This document shows positions 16,409 to 24,775 of a stretch of 64,000 bases of DNA, piece by piece (position 1 is the first letter of the stretch; each line of letters starts with the position of its first letter). The notes below the pieces were generated by a model that made no database searches, was not told where the DNA came from, and worked only from the letters and a program-made list of their open reading frames with translations. The stretch is from the NCBI RefSeq assembly GCF_001422925.1, contig NZ_LMNI01000014.1, positions 62,001 to 126,000 on the forward strand. Reading direction: 5' to 3'. The translations under genes and the position numbers were made by a program. This DNA is from Microbacterium sp. Leaf288 (lineage in GTDB: Bacteria > Actinomycetota > Actinomycetes > Actinomycetales > Microbacteriaceae).

Positions 16409-18532
16409 GTGCATGGCTTCATCGACTCGCTCGCTCATCGGCTGACCACCCGGCGTGGCGCCTGGATCTCGCTCGCCCTGGGGATCGTCGCCTTCGCCGC
16501 ACTCCTCGGAGTGCTCGGACGCGCGGATCTCGACGCGGGCGGCGATGCCGTCATCCCGCAGTCCGAGGCCGGGCAGGTCGCAGCGCTCGCCGACGAGTTC
16601 CCAGGAGCCGCGGATCAGTCGCTGCTGGTGGTGGCCAGCCGAGCGGACGGCGGCGCGCTGACGACCGCACAGTTCGACGCGCTCGCATCGCTCATACCTG
16701 AGGTCGAGGGCGCGACGGGCGGAACGGCGACCGGCCCGCAGCTGAGCGAGGACAGCCGGGCGGCGGTCATCGCCGCGACGCTCCCGGTCACGGACGACGC
16801 GGATGCCGCGGAGCAGGCGGTCCATGACGTGCGCACCGTGACCTCGGAGAATCCGATCCCCGGGGTCGACGTGAAGGTCACGGGCGGCGCCGCCTTCGGG
16901 GCGGACATCGCGGCCGCCTTCGACGGTGCGGACTTCACCCTCCTTCTGGTCACGATCGGGATCGTGGCCCTGCTGCTGATCGCGACGTACCGATCGCCGG
17001 TCCTCTGGCTCGTGCCGCTCATCGTCGTCGCGCTCGCCGATCAGCTCGCGACCAAGGCCACCGCCGCGCTCGGGACGGCTCTGGAGCTGCACTTCGACAC
17101 CGGCATCGTGAGCGTGCTCGTCTTCGGCGCGGGAGCCAACTATGCGCTCCTCCTCGTCTCGAGGTACCGCGAGGAGCTCGCGCAGGTCGAAGACCATCGT
17201 GCGGCGCTCGCGGGCGCGTGGCGTGCGAGCGTGCCCGCGATCGCGGCATCCAACGCCACCGTCGTGCTGTCGCTGCTCACTCTGCTGCTGGCCGTCGTGC
17301 CGGGCACGCGAGGCCTCGGCATCGCCTCTGCGGTCGGACTGCTGATCGCCCTCGCCGCGGTGCTCCTGGTGCTGCCGCCCGCGCTCGCCGTGTGCGGGCG
17401 AGGCATCTTCTGGCCCGTGATCCCTCGGCCCGGGCAGGAGCCGAGGCGCGTGGGGGCCTGGCGGGGGGTCGGCGCGCGCGTCGTGGCACGCCCGCTCCCG
17501 CCGGTCGGCGCGGGCCTCGTGCTGCTCGGGGTGCTCGCCACGGGAATCGTCGGCGTGCAGCTGGGGCTCACGCAGTCGGAGCGGTTCCGGGTGCCCTCCG
17601 AGTCCGCGGCCGGTCTCGACGTCCTGGTCGAGCACTTCACGCCGGGCGAAGCGGAGCCGATGATCGTGATCGTGGATGCGGACGACGCGGATGCCGTCGC
17701 CGACGCGATCGACGCCGTCGCGGGGGTCGAACGGGTCACGCCGGTGGAGGAGAGCTCGGACTCCTCCCTCCACAAGCTCCTGGTGGTCGGCGACGCGGAG
17801 CCCGGATCGCCGGAGAGCCTGCAGCTGGTCCGCGACGTGCGCGACGCCGCGCACGAGGCATCCGCGTCCGCTCTCGTGGGCGGGCCGGCGGGTGCCGCGC
17901 TCGACGTCCGTGAGGCGAGCGTGCGCGACTTCCTGCTCATCGCGCCGCTGGTCCTCGCGACGACCCTGATCGTGCTGATGGCCCTGCTGCGCGCACTCGT
18001 CGCACCACTGGTGCTGCTGGCGGTCAACACGCTGAGCGCGGTCGCCGCGATCGGTGCGGGGGCGTGGCTCGGCCGCACGCTCTTCGGATGGACGGCGCTG
18101 GACCTGCAGGTTCCGCTGCTGGCCTTCCTCTTCCTCGTGGCGCTCGGCGTCGACTACACGATCTTCCTCGTGCATCGCGCGCGCGTCGAAGCGGGCGCCG
18201 CCGGAACCCGCCCCGGGATGGTGAACGCCGTCGCGGCGACAGGCGGAGTGATCACCAGCGCAGGTCTGGTGCTCGCCGGCGTCTTCGCCGCGCTGGGCCT
18301 GCTCCCGCTGGTCACGCTGGGGCAGCTCGGGCTCATCGTGGGGGTCGGGGTGCTGGTCGATACCCTGGTCGTGCGCACCCTCGTGGTGCCCGCGCTGTTC
18401 TCACTCATCGGCGATCGGATGTGGTGGCCGGGCCGGATCCGCCGGCAGGCGGCCACGGGCGATCGAGAGGATCGCGACCCAGAGGAAGGGGTGGCGCCGG
18501 ATGTCTCAGCTCTCCGCGAGCCCGTCGGCTGA
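16409..18532 (+). CDS. MMPL family RND-type transporter
   Basis: Encodes 707 residues with twelve predicted membrane helices in two repeats, each preceded by an extracytoplasmic loop (residues ~45-170 and ~395-500). The MMPL signatures are FGAGANYALLLVSRYREEL in repeat one and LGVDYTIFLVHRARVEA in repeat two, with the buried Asp/Tyr pair of the proton pathway. Such proteins export lipids, siderophores or drugs. The start is a GTG; ATGs nearby are out of frame. The gene overlaps the histidine kinase downstream by 32 bp, so a two-component system probably controls or accompanies it. Confidence 0.85.
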   Translation: MHGFIDSLAHRLTTRRGAWISLALGIVAFAALLGVLGRADLDAGGDAVIPQSEAGQVAALADEFPGAADQSLLVVASRADGGALTTAQFDALASLIPEVEGATGGTATGPQLSEDSRAAVIAATLPVTDDADAAEQAVHDVRTVTSENPIPGVDVKVTGGAAFGADIAAAFDGADFTLLLVTIGIVALLLIATYRSPVLWLVPLIVVALADQLATKATAALGTALELHFDTGIVSVLVFGAGANYALLLVSRYREELAQVEDHRAALAGAWRASVPAIAASNATVVLSLLTLLLAVVPGTRGLGIASAVGLLIALAAVLLVLPPALAVCGRGIFWPVIPRPGQEPRRVGAWRGVGARVVARPLPPVGAGLVLLGVLATGIVGVQLGLTQSERFRVPSESAAGLDVLVEHFTPGEAEPMIVIVDADDADAVADAIDAVAGVERVTPVEESSDSSLHKLLVVGDAEPGSPESLQLVRDVRDAAHEASASALVGGPAGAALDVREASVRDFLLIAPLVLATTLIVLMALLRALVAPLVLLAVNTLSAVAAIGAGAWLGRTLFGWTALDLQVPLLAFLFLVALGVDYTIFLVHRARVEAGAAGTRPGMVNAVAATGGVITSAGLVLAGVFAALGLLPLVTLGQLGLIVGVGVLVDTLVVRTLVVPALFSLIGDRMWWPGRIRRQAATGDREDRDPEEGVAPDVSALREPVG

Positions 18533-19763
18533 CGCCGATGGCGACCCGGCGCTGCGACCCACGCGATCCTGGCGCGCGCTGGTCGGGTCGATCCGAGTCG
18601 GCCAATCCGTCATCACCGCCGCACTGCTGATCATCGGAGCCGTTCGCGCGGCAGGAGACGGCACACCGGTTCCCTGGGTCGTCGCCGTCTCGGTCGTGTT
18701 CGCGGGGTGGTACTTCGGCGGACTGCTGCTGAGCGAGCGCACACGCGATCGCGGCGTCGCCGCCGGCTGGCTCGTGGGCCTCGCCCTCATCTGGATCGGC
18801 GCCGTCGCGATCTCGCCCGAGTTCGTGTGGCTGGCGTTCCCGCTGTGGCTGCTCGCCGGCTTCGTGCTCCGGATGCGCTGGGCGATCCCGTTCAGCATCG
18901 GCGTCCTGGCCGTCGTCATCGCCGCACCCCTCGTGCACAGCGGAGCCACGACGTATGCGAATGTCATCGGCCCTCTCGTGGGCGGCGTCTTCGCCCTCGG
19001 CATCTCGCGCGGCTACCTCGAGCTCGTTCGCGACGGCCGAGAGCGGAGCCGGCTCATCTCGTCGCTCGTGAGCGCGCACGACGAGATGGCGCAGCTGCAG
19101 GACGAGCTCGCCCGCGCCCAGCGGGATGCGGGCGTCGTTGCGGAGCGCACGCGCCTCTCCCGCGACATCCATGACACCATCGCCCAGAGCCTCACGTCGA
19201 TCGGGATGCTGGCGGGCGGTGCCGGGCCGACCGCGCCGGAGCCGTCGGCGCGGACCTTCACGCAGATCGGCGATCTCGCCCGCGAGGGACTGGCCGATAC
19301 CCGGCGCATCGTCGACGCCCTCATGCCGGCCGAACTCGAGGGCTCAGCCCTCGCCGACGCGCTGCGCCGGATGCTGGAACGGCTCACCGACGAGACGGGG
19401 ATCCGCACCGAGCTGCGCGTCGACGACACGGTCCCCGCCCTTCCCGTCGTCGTCGAGGTCGCGCTGCTGCGCACCGCGCAGTCCGCGCTGGCCAATACCC
19501 GCGTCCATGCGAAGGCGGATCGCGTGGTCGTCAGCCTCGTCGACGGCGGCGACAGCGTGAGGCTCGACATCGTCGACGACGGCGTCGGGTTCGATGCCGC
19601 GGGCTGGGAGCGTCTTCCCGCCGGTCCGGGCGGCGGGTACGGGCTGCGGGCGATGCGCGAACGGCTGCGCGAGCTCGGGGGCGGACTCGACGTCGAGAGC
19701 GCACCCGGAGCGGGTGCCGCATTGTCGGCGTCCGTCCCGATCGTGGCGGGGGTGGCACGGTGA
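18501..19763 (+). CDS. Membrane sensor histidine kinase (HisKA_3 type)
   Basis: Encodes 420 residues. About five to six membrane helices fill residues 30-165. A coiled coil (AHDEMAQLQDELARAQRDAG) leads into the phospho-acceptor motif LSRDIHDTIAQSLTSIGML, where His is the likely phosphorylation site. The ATPase domain ends with DNGVGF-like DDGVGFD and YGLRAMRERLRELGG. It is a NarX/DesK-class kinase. The ATG has GGAAGGGG upstream and lies within the end of the MMPL gene. Its stop overlaps the response regulator start (GTGA). Confidence 0.88.
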   Translation: MSQLSASPSADADGDPALRPTRSWRALVGSIRVGQSVITAALLIIGAVRAAGDGTPVPWVVAVSVVFAGWYFGGLLLSERTRDRGVAAGWLVGLALIWIGAVAISPEFVWLAFPLWLLAGFVLRMRWAIPFSIGVLAVVIAAPLVHSGATTYANVIGPLVGGVFALGISRGYLELVRDGRERSRLISSLVSAHDEMAQLQDELARAQRDAGVVAERTRLSRDIHDTIAQSLTSIGMLAGGAGPTAPEPSARTFTQIGDLAREGLADTRRIVDALMPAELEGSALADALRRMLERLTDETGIRTELRVDDTVPALPVVVEVALLRTAQSALANTRVHAKADRVVVSLVDGGDSVRLDIVDDGVGFDAAGWERLPAGPGGGYGLRAMRERLRELGGGLDVESAPGAGAALSASVPIVAGVAR

Positions 19764-20383
19764 CCGGCCTTCGCGTGCTGATCGCCGACGATCACCCGAT
19801 CGTGCGTGCGGGCGTGCGGGCGCTGTTCGCAGGTCACCCCGACATCGACGTCGTCGGCGAGGCCGCGACCGGCGAGGAAGCGGTCACCCTGGCCCGGCAC
19901 CTCGCGCCCGATGTCGTGCTGTGCGACCTGCGGATGGGCGAGGGCATGGACGGGGTGGCGGCGACCGCCGAGATGCGCGCCCTCATTCCGGCACCCGCCG
20001 TCATCATCCTGACCACATTCGATCGGGATGCCGAGATCCTCGGTGCGATCGAAGCCGGGGCCTCCGGGTACGTCCTGAAGGATGCCCCGCCCGACGCGAT
20101 CGCGCGAGCCGTGCGGGAGGCTGCGGCCGGCCGGCTGGCGCTCACTCCCGAACTGAGCGAGCGCGTGGTGCAGGTGCTGCGTGCCCCGCGCGTGCGGCTC
20201 ACCGACCGGGAGCAGGAGGTTCTGCGACTGCTCGACACGGGTGCGTCGAACCCGCAGATCGCGAAAGCCCTCTTCGTCACCGAGGCGACCGTGAAGACCC
20301 ACCTCGTCCACATCTTCGCCAAGCTCGGCGTCGACAGCCGCTCGCGCGCCGTCGCCGTCGCACGAGAGAGAGGCCTCCTGTGA
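19760..20383 (+). CDS. LuxR/NarL family response regulator
   Basis: Encodes 207 residues. The receiver domain (residues 1-120) has the acidic pair in IADDHP, phosphoacceptor Asp in VLCDLRMGEG and Lys in GYVLKDAP. The C-terminal DNA-binding domain is LTDREQEVLRLLDTGASNPQIAKALFVTEATVKTHL. It pairs with the upstream kinase by a four-base overlap. A broken MFS transporter starts in the same overlapping way right after it, so its original target may have included that exporter as well as the MMPL gene. Confidence 0.9.
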   Translation: MTGLRVLIADDHPIVRAGVRALFAGHPDIDVVGEAATGEEAVTLARHLAPDVVLCDLRMGEGMDGVAATAEMRALIPAPAVIILTTFDRDAEILGAIEAGASGYVLKDAPPDAIARAVREAAAGRLALTPELSERVVQVLRAPRVRLTDREQEVLRLLDTGASNPQIAKALFVTEATVKTHLVHIFAKLGVDSRSRAVAVARERGLL

Positions 20384-20556
20384 CCTCGACCGAGACGACG
20401 CTCGCACCGACCCGGCGGGAGTGGCTCGCGCTGGCCGTGCTCTCGATCGGTCTCGACTGATCGTCCTGGACGGCACCATCGTCGGCGTCGCGCTTCCCGA
20501 CATCGTCGCGGACCTGCACATGGACCTGCAGGCGGCGAGCGGACAGGCGCCGCCCG
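20380..20556 (+). pseudogene. Remnant of an MFS (DHA2/EmrB-type) drug exporter, frameshifted and truncated
   Basis: A GTG overlapping the response regulator stop begins MTSTETTLAPTRREWLALAVLSIGLD followed by TGA at 20458-20460. In the +1 frame from 20457 the sequence resumes as LIVLDGTIVGVALPDIVADLH, the first-helix motif of 14-TM DHA2 drug exporters. One base has been lost at about 20455, and everything after ~55 codons is deleted; the frame ends where the YidC-like gene ends. A working member is about 450-520 residues. The start still has the operon overlap, so decay looks recent. Confidence 0.75.
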
Positions 20557-20557
20557 C

Positions 20558-21310
20558 TCACGCCGTCGCGAGGGGATAGAACCTGCGCAGCACGACGCGC
20601 TGCACGAGGGTCCACGCGACCGTCGTGGCGAGGTACAGTGCGGCGGCGAGCGGCACGAAGAGGGCGAACACCGCGGTCGTGAACTGCAGCGCTCCGGCGA
20701 GCCTCGCCATGCCGGCACCGGCCAGGGGTGCAGCATCCGGTGTCGTGTCGATCTGCGGACGGAACGCGCGCCGCGTGATCTCGGCGACCACGACGATGAC
20801 CGCGAGCACCCCCGCGAACACCCCGAGGGTGGCGGCCGAGGCCGCGCCCGCGGCGATCGCGCTCACCAGGCTCGTGCCGAGGGGGACGGCGAACAGCTCA
20901 TGCAGAAGCAGCGCGTTGGCGTGTCCGGCGATCGCGGTGTGGAGGAAGAGGGCGTAGACGATCGCCACGATGGGCGCCTGAGCGAGCATCGGGAGACACC
21001 CCGCGAAGGGCGACGCCTTCTCGTCGGAGTAGAGCTTCATCGTCTCGCGCTGGAGGCGCTCGGGGTCCTTCTTGTGACGCCGCTGCAGGTCTCGCAGCTT
21101 CGGTGCGAGGCGGCTGCGGGTCTGCTCGGCCTTCGCCTGCGCGATCCCCGCGGGGACGAGAGCCGCGCGCACCAGCAGCGTCAGGACGATGACGGATGCT
21201 GCGGCCGCCGCGGACCCGGCGAGAGGTTCGAGCAGGGCCGCGAGGCCCATGAGCAGGGAGTAGGCCGCGTCGAGGATCGCGGCGACAGGCGGGAAGGCGT
21301 AGAGGTCCAT
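20558..21310 (-). CDS. YidC/Oxa1 family membrane protein insertase
   Basis: Encodes 250 residues from the ATG at 21310 (MDLYAFPPVAAILDAAY, a common family start; an ATG at 21346 would add 12 residues). YidC/Oxa1 proteins insert and fold inner-membrane proteins. The positively charged loop APKLRDLQRRHKKDPERLQRETMKLYSDE (residues ~75-105) and the next segment PFAGCLPMLAQAPIVAIVYAL are diagnostic. An Arg at the hydrophilic groove is plausible in LLVRAAL. It is shorter than the housekeeping copy usually found by rpmH, so this is probably an accessory paralogue. A small membrane-protein gene lies upstream on the same strand. Confidence 0.85.
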   Translation of the reverse strand: MDLYAFPPVAAILDAAYSLLMGLAALLEPLAGSAAAAASVIVLTLLVRAALVPAGIAQAKAEQTRSRLAPKLRDLQRRHKKDPERLQRETMKLYSDEKASPFAGCLPMLAQAPIVAIVYALFLHTAIAGHANALLLHELFAVPLGTSLVSAIAAGAASAATLGVFAGVLAVIVVVAEITRRAFRPQIDTTPDAAPLAGAGMARLAGALQFTTAVFALFVPLAAALYLATTVAWTLVQRVVLRRFYPLATA

Positions 21311-21396
21311 GGTGGTGTCCGTTCGTCGGGTGCTGTTTCGTGGCATACGGCCACGAAGGCACCGGCGAGCGGTCCTCGAGGGGAACGGGCGTCGGG

Positions 21397-21741
21397 CTAC
21401 GCGGCCAGGGCCGCGGAACCCGGGGCGCGGGGACGGGAGTGCCCGGGAGCGTCGGGGTGGGACGCGGTGAGCCTCGTCGCGTCGGCGATCGCGCGGCGGG
21501 GATGGGCCGCGGTCGCGATCATGCGCGCCGGGACGAGGAGGACGGCGATCGCGACGGCGAGGAGGGCCAGCGTCGCGATGACGGCGGCGGCGATCACCAG
21601 GGCTCCGGCCTCCGGCTGGGGCGCGGGAGCGAGCTCGAACAGCGAGCGGGCAGCTGCGCCGACCAGCTCCGTGGCGGGGCGCAGGGCGGTCGCGAGGACC
21701 TCGACGACGAGGCGCAGCGCGACGGCGATCGTCTCGAGCAC
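21397..21741 (-). CDS. Small membrane protein, possibly DUF6412
   Basis: Encodes 114 residues from the GTG at 21741, chosen because GGAGGAGG is five bases upstream; a GTG at 21765 is possible. One amphipathic N-terminal helix (ETIAVALRLVVEVLATALRPATELVG) is followed by a strong membrane helix ALVIAAAVIATLALLAVAIAVLLVPA and a charged, Pro-rich tail with several His. It resembles the DUF6412 proteins encoded beside accessory YidC genes in Microbacteriaceae; that assignment is from memory. It could be a client or partner of the insertase. Confidence 0.6.
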   Translation of the reverse strand: MLETIAVALRLVVEVLATALRPATELVGAAARSLFELAPAPQPEAGALVIAAAVIATLALLAVAIAVLLVPARMIATAAHPRRAIADATRLTASHPDAPGHSRPRAPGSAALAA

Positions 21742-21818
21742 GCGCACCTCCTCCGTCGCGGCCACGCTAGCACGAGGCCGGGAGGCCAGGTCGGGACGGT
21801 GGCACGGCTGTCAGGACC

Positions 21819-23960
21819 ATGGGGCAGGGTGGGAGGGTGACAGCGACCACGACGACCCGCACCGAAGCCCTCGAGGTGCTGCGCACCCTCGTCGGACGCG
21901 ACGACGCCGACTTCCACGAGGGGCAGTTCGAGGCGATCGAGGCGCTCGTCGACGAGCGCCGCCGTGCGCTGGTGGTGCAGCGCACCGGGTGGGGCAAGTC
22001 GGCCGTGTACTTCGTCTCGACGCTGCTCCTCCGCCGGCGCGGGGCGGGACCGACCGTGCTCGTGTCGCCCCTGCTGGCCCTCATGCGGGATCAGATCGCC
22101 GCGGCCGCGCGCGCCGGGGTGCGGGCCGTGAAGATCGACTCGACGAATGCGCACGAGTGGGGCGACGTGCTCGCACAGCTCGACCGCGACGAGGTCGACG
22201 TGCTGCTCGTGTCGCCCGAACGCCTCAACAATCCTTCGTTCCGCGACGAGCAGCTGCCGCAGCTCGTCGCCCGCATCGGCCTGCTGGTCGTCGACGAGGC
22301 GCACTGCATCAGCGACTGGGGCCACGACTTCCGCCCCGACTATCGGCGTCTGCGCGACCTCATCGCACGCATGCCCGCGGGCGTGCCGGTGCTCGCGACC
22401 ACCGCGACCGCCAACAGTCGCGTGGTGGCCGACGTCGCGGAGCAGCTCGATGCCGGTATGGCGGAATCGGATGCCTCGGCGCACGGCGTTCTCACGATCC
22501 GCGGTCCGCTCGCGCGGGCGTCGCTGCGGCTCGGCGTGCTGCGGCTGCCCAACTCGCCGAGCCGGCTCGCCTGGCTGATCAGCCACCTCGGCGACCTGCC
22601 CGGATCCGGCATCATCTACACCCTCACGGTGGCGGGGGCGAACGACACGGCACGGCTGCTGCGCGAGCGGGGATATGACGTGCGCGCGTACACCGGGCAG
22701 ACCGACACCGACGAGCGTGAAGAGTCCGAGGCGCTCCTGAAAGACAACCGGGTCAAGGCGCTCGTGGCGACGAGCGCGCTCGGCATGGGCTTCGACAAGC
22801 CCGACCTCGGATTCGTCGTGCACCTGGGGGCGCCGTCGTCGCCGGTGTCGTACTACCAGCAGGTCGGCCGTGCCGGCCGGGCCACCGACTCCGCGGACGT
22901 GCTGCTGCTGCCGGGGGTCGAGGACCGCGAGATCTGGCACTACTTCGCGACGGCCTCGATGCCCGATCGCGATCGCGCCGAGCGCGTGCTCGCCGCGCTC
23001 GGCGCGGCGACGGGGCCCATGTCGACGCCCGCGCTCGAGGCCGTCGTCGACATCCGCCGCACACCGCTCGAACTGCTCCTGAAGGTGCTCGACGTCGATG
23101 GCGCGGTCGGCCGCGTGCGCGGCGGCTGGATCGCGACCGGCGAACCGTGGACGTACGACGAGGAACGCTACCGCCGCATCGCGGCCGAGCGCGTCGCCGA
23201 GCAGCAGCACATGATCGAGTACGAAGAGACCTCCGGCTGCCGCATGGAGTTCCTGCAGCGCTCGCTCGACGACGACTCGGCGGCGCCCTGCGGGCGCTGC
23301 GACAACTGCGCCGGCGCGTGGTTCCCGACGGCGATCGCGTCAGGAGCGACGGATGCCGCGGCCGCCGCGCTCGACCGCGTCGGGGTGCCGATCGAGCCGA
23401 GGCGACAGTGGCCGACCGGTGCCGACAGGCTCGGCGTGCCGGTGAAGGGTCGCATCGCCGCGGACGAGCAGGCCGCGCAAGGGCGCGCGCTCGCGCGTCT
23501 CACCGACCTGGGCTGGGGTGGCGCGCTGCGCGACCTGTTCGCGGCAGGAGCCGCGGACGCGCCGGTGCCGCAGAACGTGCTCGGGGCGTGCGTGCGCGTC
23601 CTCGCGGAATGGGGGTGGGAGACCCGCCCCGTCGCGGTCGTCGCGATGCCGTCGCGCACGAAGCCGCAGCTCGTCGGCTCGCTCGCCCGCGGCATCGCCG
23701 AGATCGGCCGGCTGCCGCTCCTCGGCACGCTCGAGCTCGTCGACGGTGGGCCGACCGGACAGCCCGGCGGCAACAGCGCCTTCCGCGTCGCAGGGGTCTG
23801 GGGCCGGTTCTCCGCCGCCGGGCTCGACATCCCTGCAGGCCCCGTGCTCCTCGTCGACGACCGCGTCGACAGCGGCTGGACCCTCACCGTCGCCGCCCGC
23901 GAGCTCCGCCGCGCGGGCGCCACCGACGTGCTGCCATTCGCTCTGGCGCTCCGCGGCTGA
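21819..23960 (+). CDS. RecQ-type DNA helicase with C-terminal phosphoribosyltransferase domain
   Basis: Encodes 713 residues (694-707 from later in-frame starts such as the GTG at 21837). Superfamily 2 helicase motifs are in order: motif I RTGWGKS (55-61), motif II DEAH in VVDEAHCISDWGHDFRPDY, motif III TTATAN, and motifs V/VI TSALGMGFDKPDLGFV and YYQQVGRAGRA. A Cys zinc cluster (GC..., CGRCDNC) follows near residue 480. No HRDC domain is seen. The last ~150 residues look like a type I phosphoribosyltransferase with PRPP loop VLLVDDRVDSGWT. It should unwind DNA 3'-5'; the added domain's job is unknown. Confidence 0.88.
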   Translation: MGQGGRVTATTTTRTEALEVLRTLVGRDDADFHEGQFEAIEALVDERRRALVVQRTGWGKSAVYFVSTLLLRRRGAGPTVLVSPLLALMRDQIAAAARAGVRAVKIDSTNAHEWGDVLAQLDRDEVDVLLVSPERLNNPSFRDEQLPQLVARIGLLVVDEAHCISDWGHDFRPDYRRLRDLIARMPAGVPVLATTATANSRVVADVAEQLDAGMAESDASAHGVLTIRGPLARASLRLGVLRLPNSPSRLAWLISHLGDLPGSGIIYTLTVAGANDTARLLRERGYDVRAYTGQTDTDEREESEALLKDNRVKALVATSALGMGFDKPDLGFVVHLGAPSSPVSYYQQVGRAGRATDSADVLLLPGVEDREIWHYFATASMPDRDRAERVLAALGAATGPMSTPALEAVVDIRRTPLELLLKVLDVDGAVGRVRGGWIATGEPWTYDEERYRRIAAERVAEQQHMIEYEETSGCRMEFLQRSLDDDSAAPCGRCDNCAGAWFPTAIASGATDAAAAALDRVGVPIEPRRQWPTGADRLGVPVKGRIAADEQAAQGRALARLTDLGWGGALRDLFAAGAADAPVPQNVLGACVRVLAEWGWETRPVAVVAMPSRTKPQLVGSLARGIAEIGRLPLLGTLELVDGGPTGQPGGNSAFRVAGVWGRFSAAGLDIPAGPVLLVDDRVDSGWTLTVAARELRRAGATDVLPFALALRG

Positions 23961-23968
23961 GCCCGGGC

Positions 23969-24583
23969 CTACGTCTCGGTGGGCGGCTTCGGCCGCGGTC
24001 GCCGCACGATGAGGTAGATCACGGCCGCCGCGACGAGCAGCACCACCAGGACGACCCAGGGCACCCAGTCGATGGGCGCGGCGGCGTCGTCGCCCGCCTC
24101 GGCCGTGGGCGAAGGCGTCGCGGATGGGGTCGGTGTCGCCGTCGGGGTGGGGGTCAGCGTCGGGGTCGGAGTCGCCGTCGGCTCGGGAGTCGATGTCGCC
24201 GTCGGCTCGGGAGTCGATGTCGCCGTCGGCTCGGGCACGACGGTGGGCGCCGGCACGGGTGTCGTGGGTTCGGCCGTGGGCTCGGGCACCACGGTGGGTT
24301 CGGAGGTGGGCTCGGGCGTCGGCTCCGGGGTGGGTGCGGGGGAACGCGTCGGGAGGACGCGCGTCGGCTCGGGTGTCGGCTCGTCCGTCGGCTCCGGCGA
24401 TGCCGTCCGGGTCGGCAGGTTCGTCGGCAGCCCGGTCGGCAGCGCGGTCGGAACGGGGATCCCGCCGTTGCCGCACCCGGCGAGGAGCGTGAGCCCCGCC
24501 GCGATGGCCAGTCCGGCCAGCAGCCGGGCCGCGCGCGACCGCCGCGGAGCCCGGGATTCACCTGTCGCGCGAGGGTGCGGCAT
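23969..24583 (-). CDS. PT-repeat lipoprotein with C-terminal membrane helix
   Basis: Encodes 204 residues. A lipoprotein signal ends in the lipobox LLAGC (Cys near residue 37). Residues ~45-165 are almost pure Pro/Thr/Glu/Val/Ser repeats (TPEPTATS, TPTPTATP), likely an extended, possibly glycosylated stalk. A membrane helix WVPWVVLVVLLVAAAVIYLIV and basic tail RRPRPKPPTET close the protein. It could therefore be held at both ends. The ATG at 24583 is chosen because GGAGGA lies 5 bases upstream. A ~24-bp unit is tandemly repeated at about 24170-24240. No enzymatic domain is present. Confidence 0.75.
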   Translation of the reverse strand: MPHPRATGESRAPRRSRAARLLAGLAIAAGLTLLAGCGNGGIPVPTALPTGLPTNLPTRTASPEPTDEPTPEPTRVLPTRSPAPTPEPTPEPTSEPTVVPEPTAEPTTPVPAPTVVPEPTATSTPEPTATSTPEPTATPTPTLTPTPTATPTPSATPSPTAEAGDDAAAPIDWVPWVVLVVLLVAAAVIYLIVRRPRPKPPTET

Positions 24584-24775
24584 CCGTTCCTCCATCGGTT
24601 CTGGCGGAATCGTACGGCCGCACGCGCGAGCCGACCCGGATTCGGCGCGAGACACACCGCGCCGCCGGCGCGATCGGCCCCGACACATGACTGCGTGTGA
24701 CGCCCCGTGTCGTCGTGTCGCGGCGTGTGTCGTCACAACATCCCGCGCGGTCGGCGGCCGGGCGAGCATGACCTC

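Noticed and set aside
24584..24775. TGTGACG/CGTCACA inverted pair and GTGTCGTC repeats upstream of the rhodanese gene
   Set aside because: The arms are short, the spacing is long and no partner regulator is nearby; chance in GTC-rich DNA is likely.
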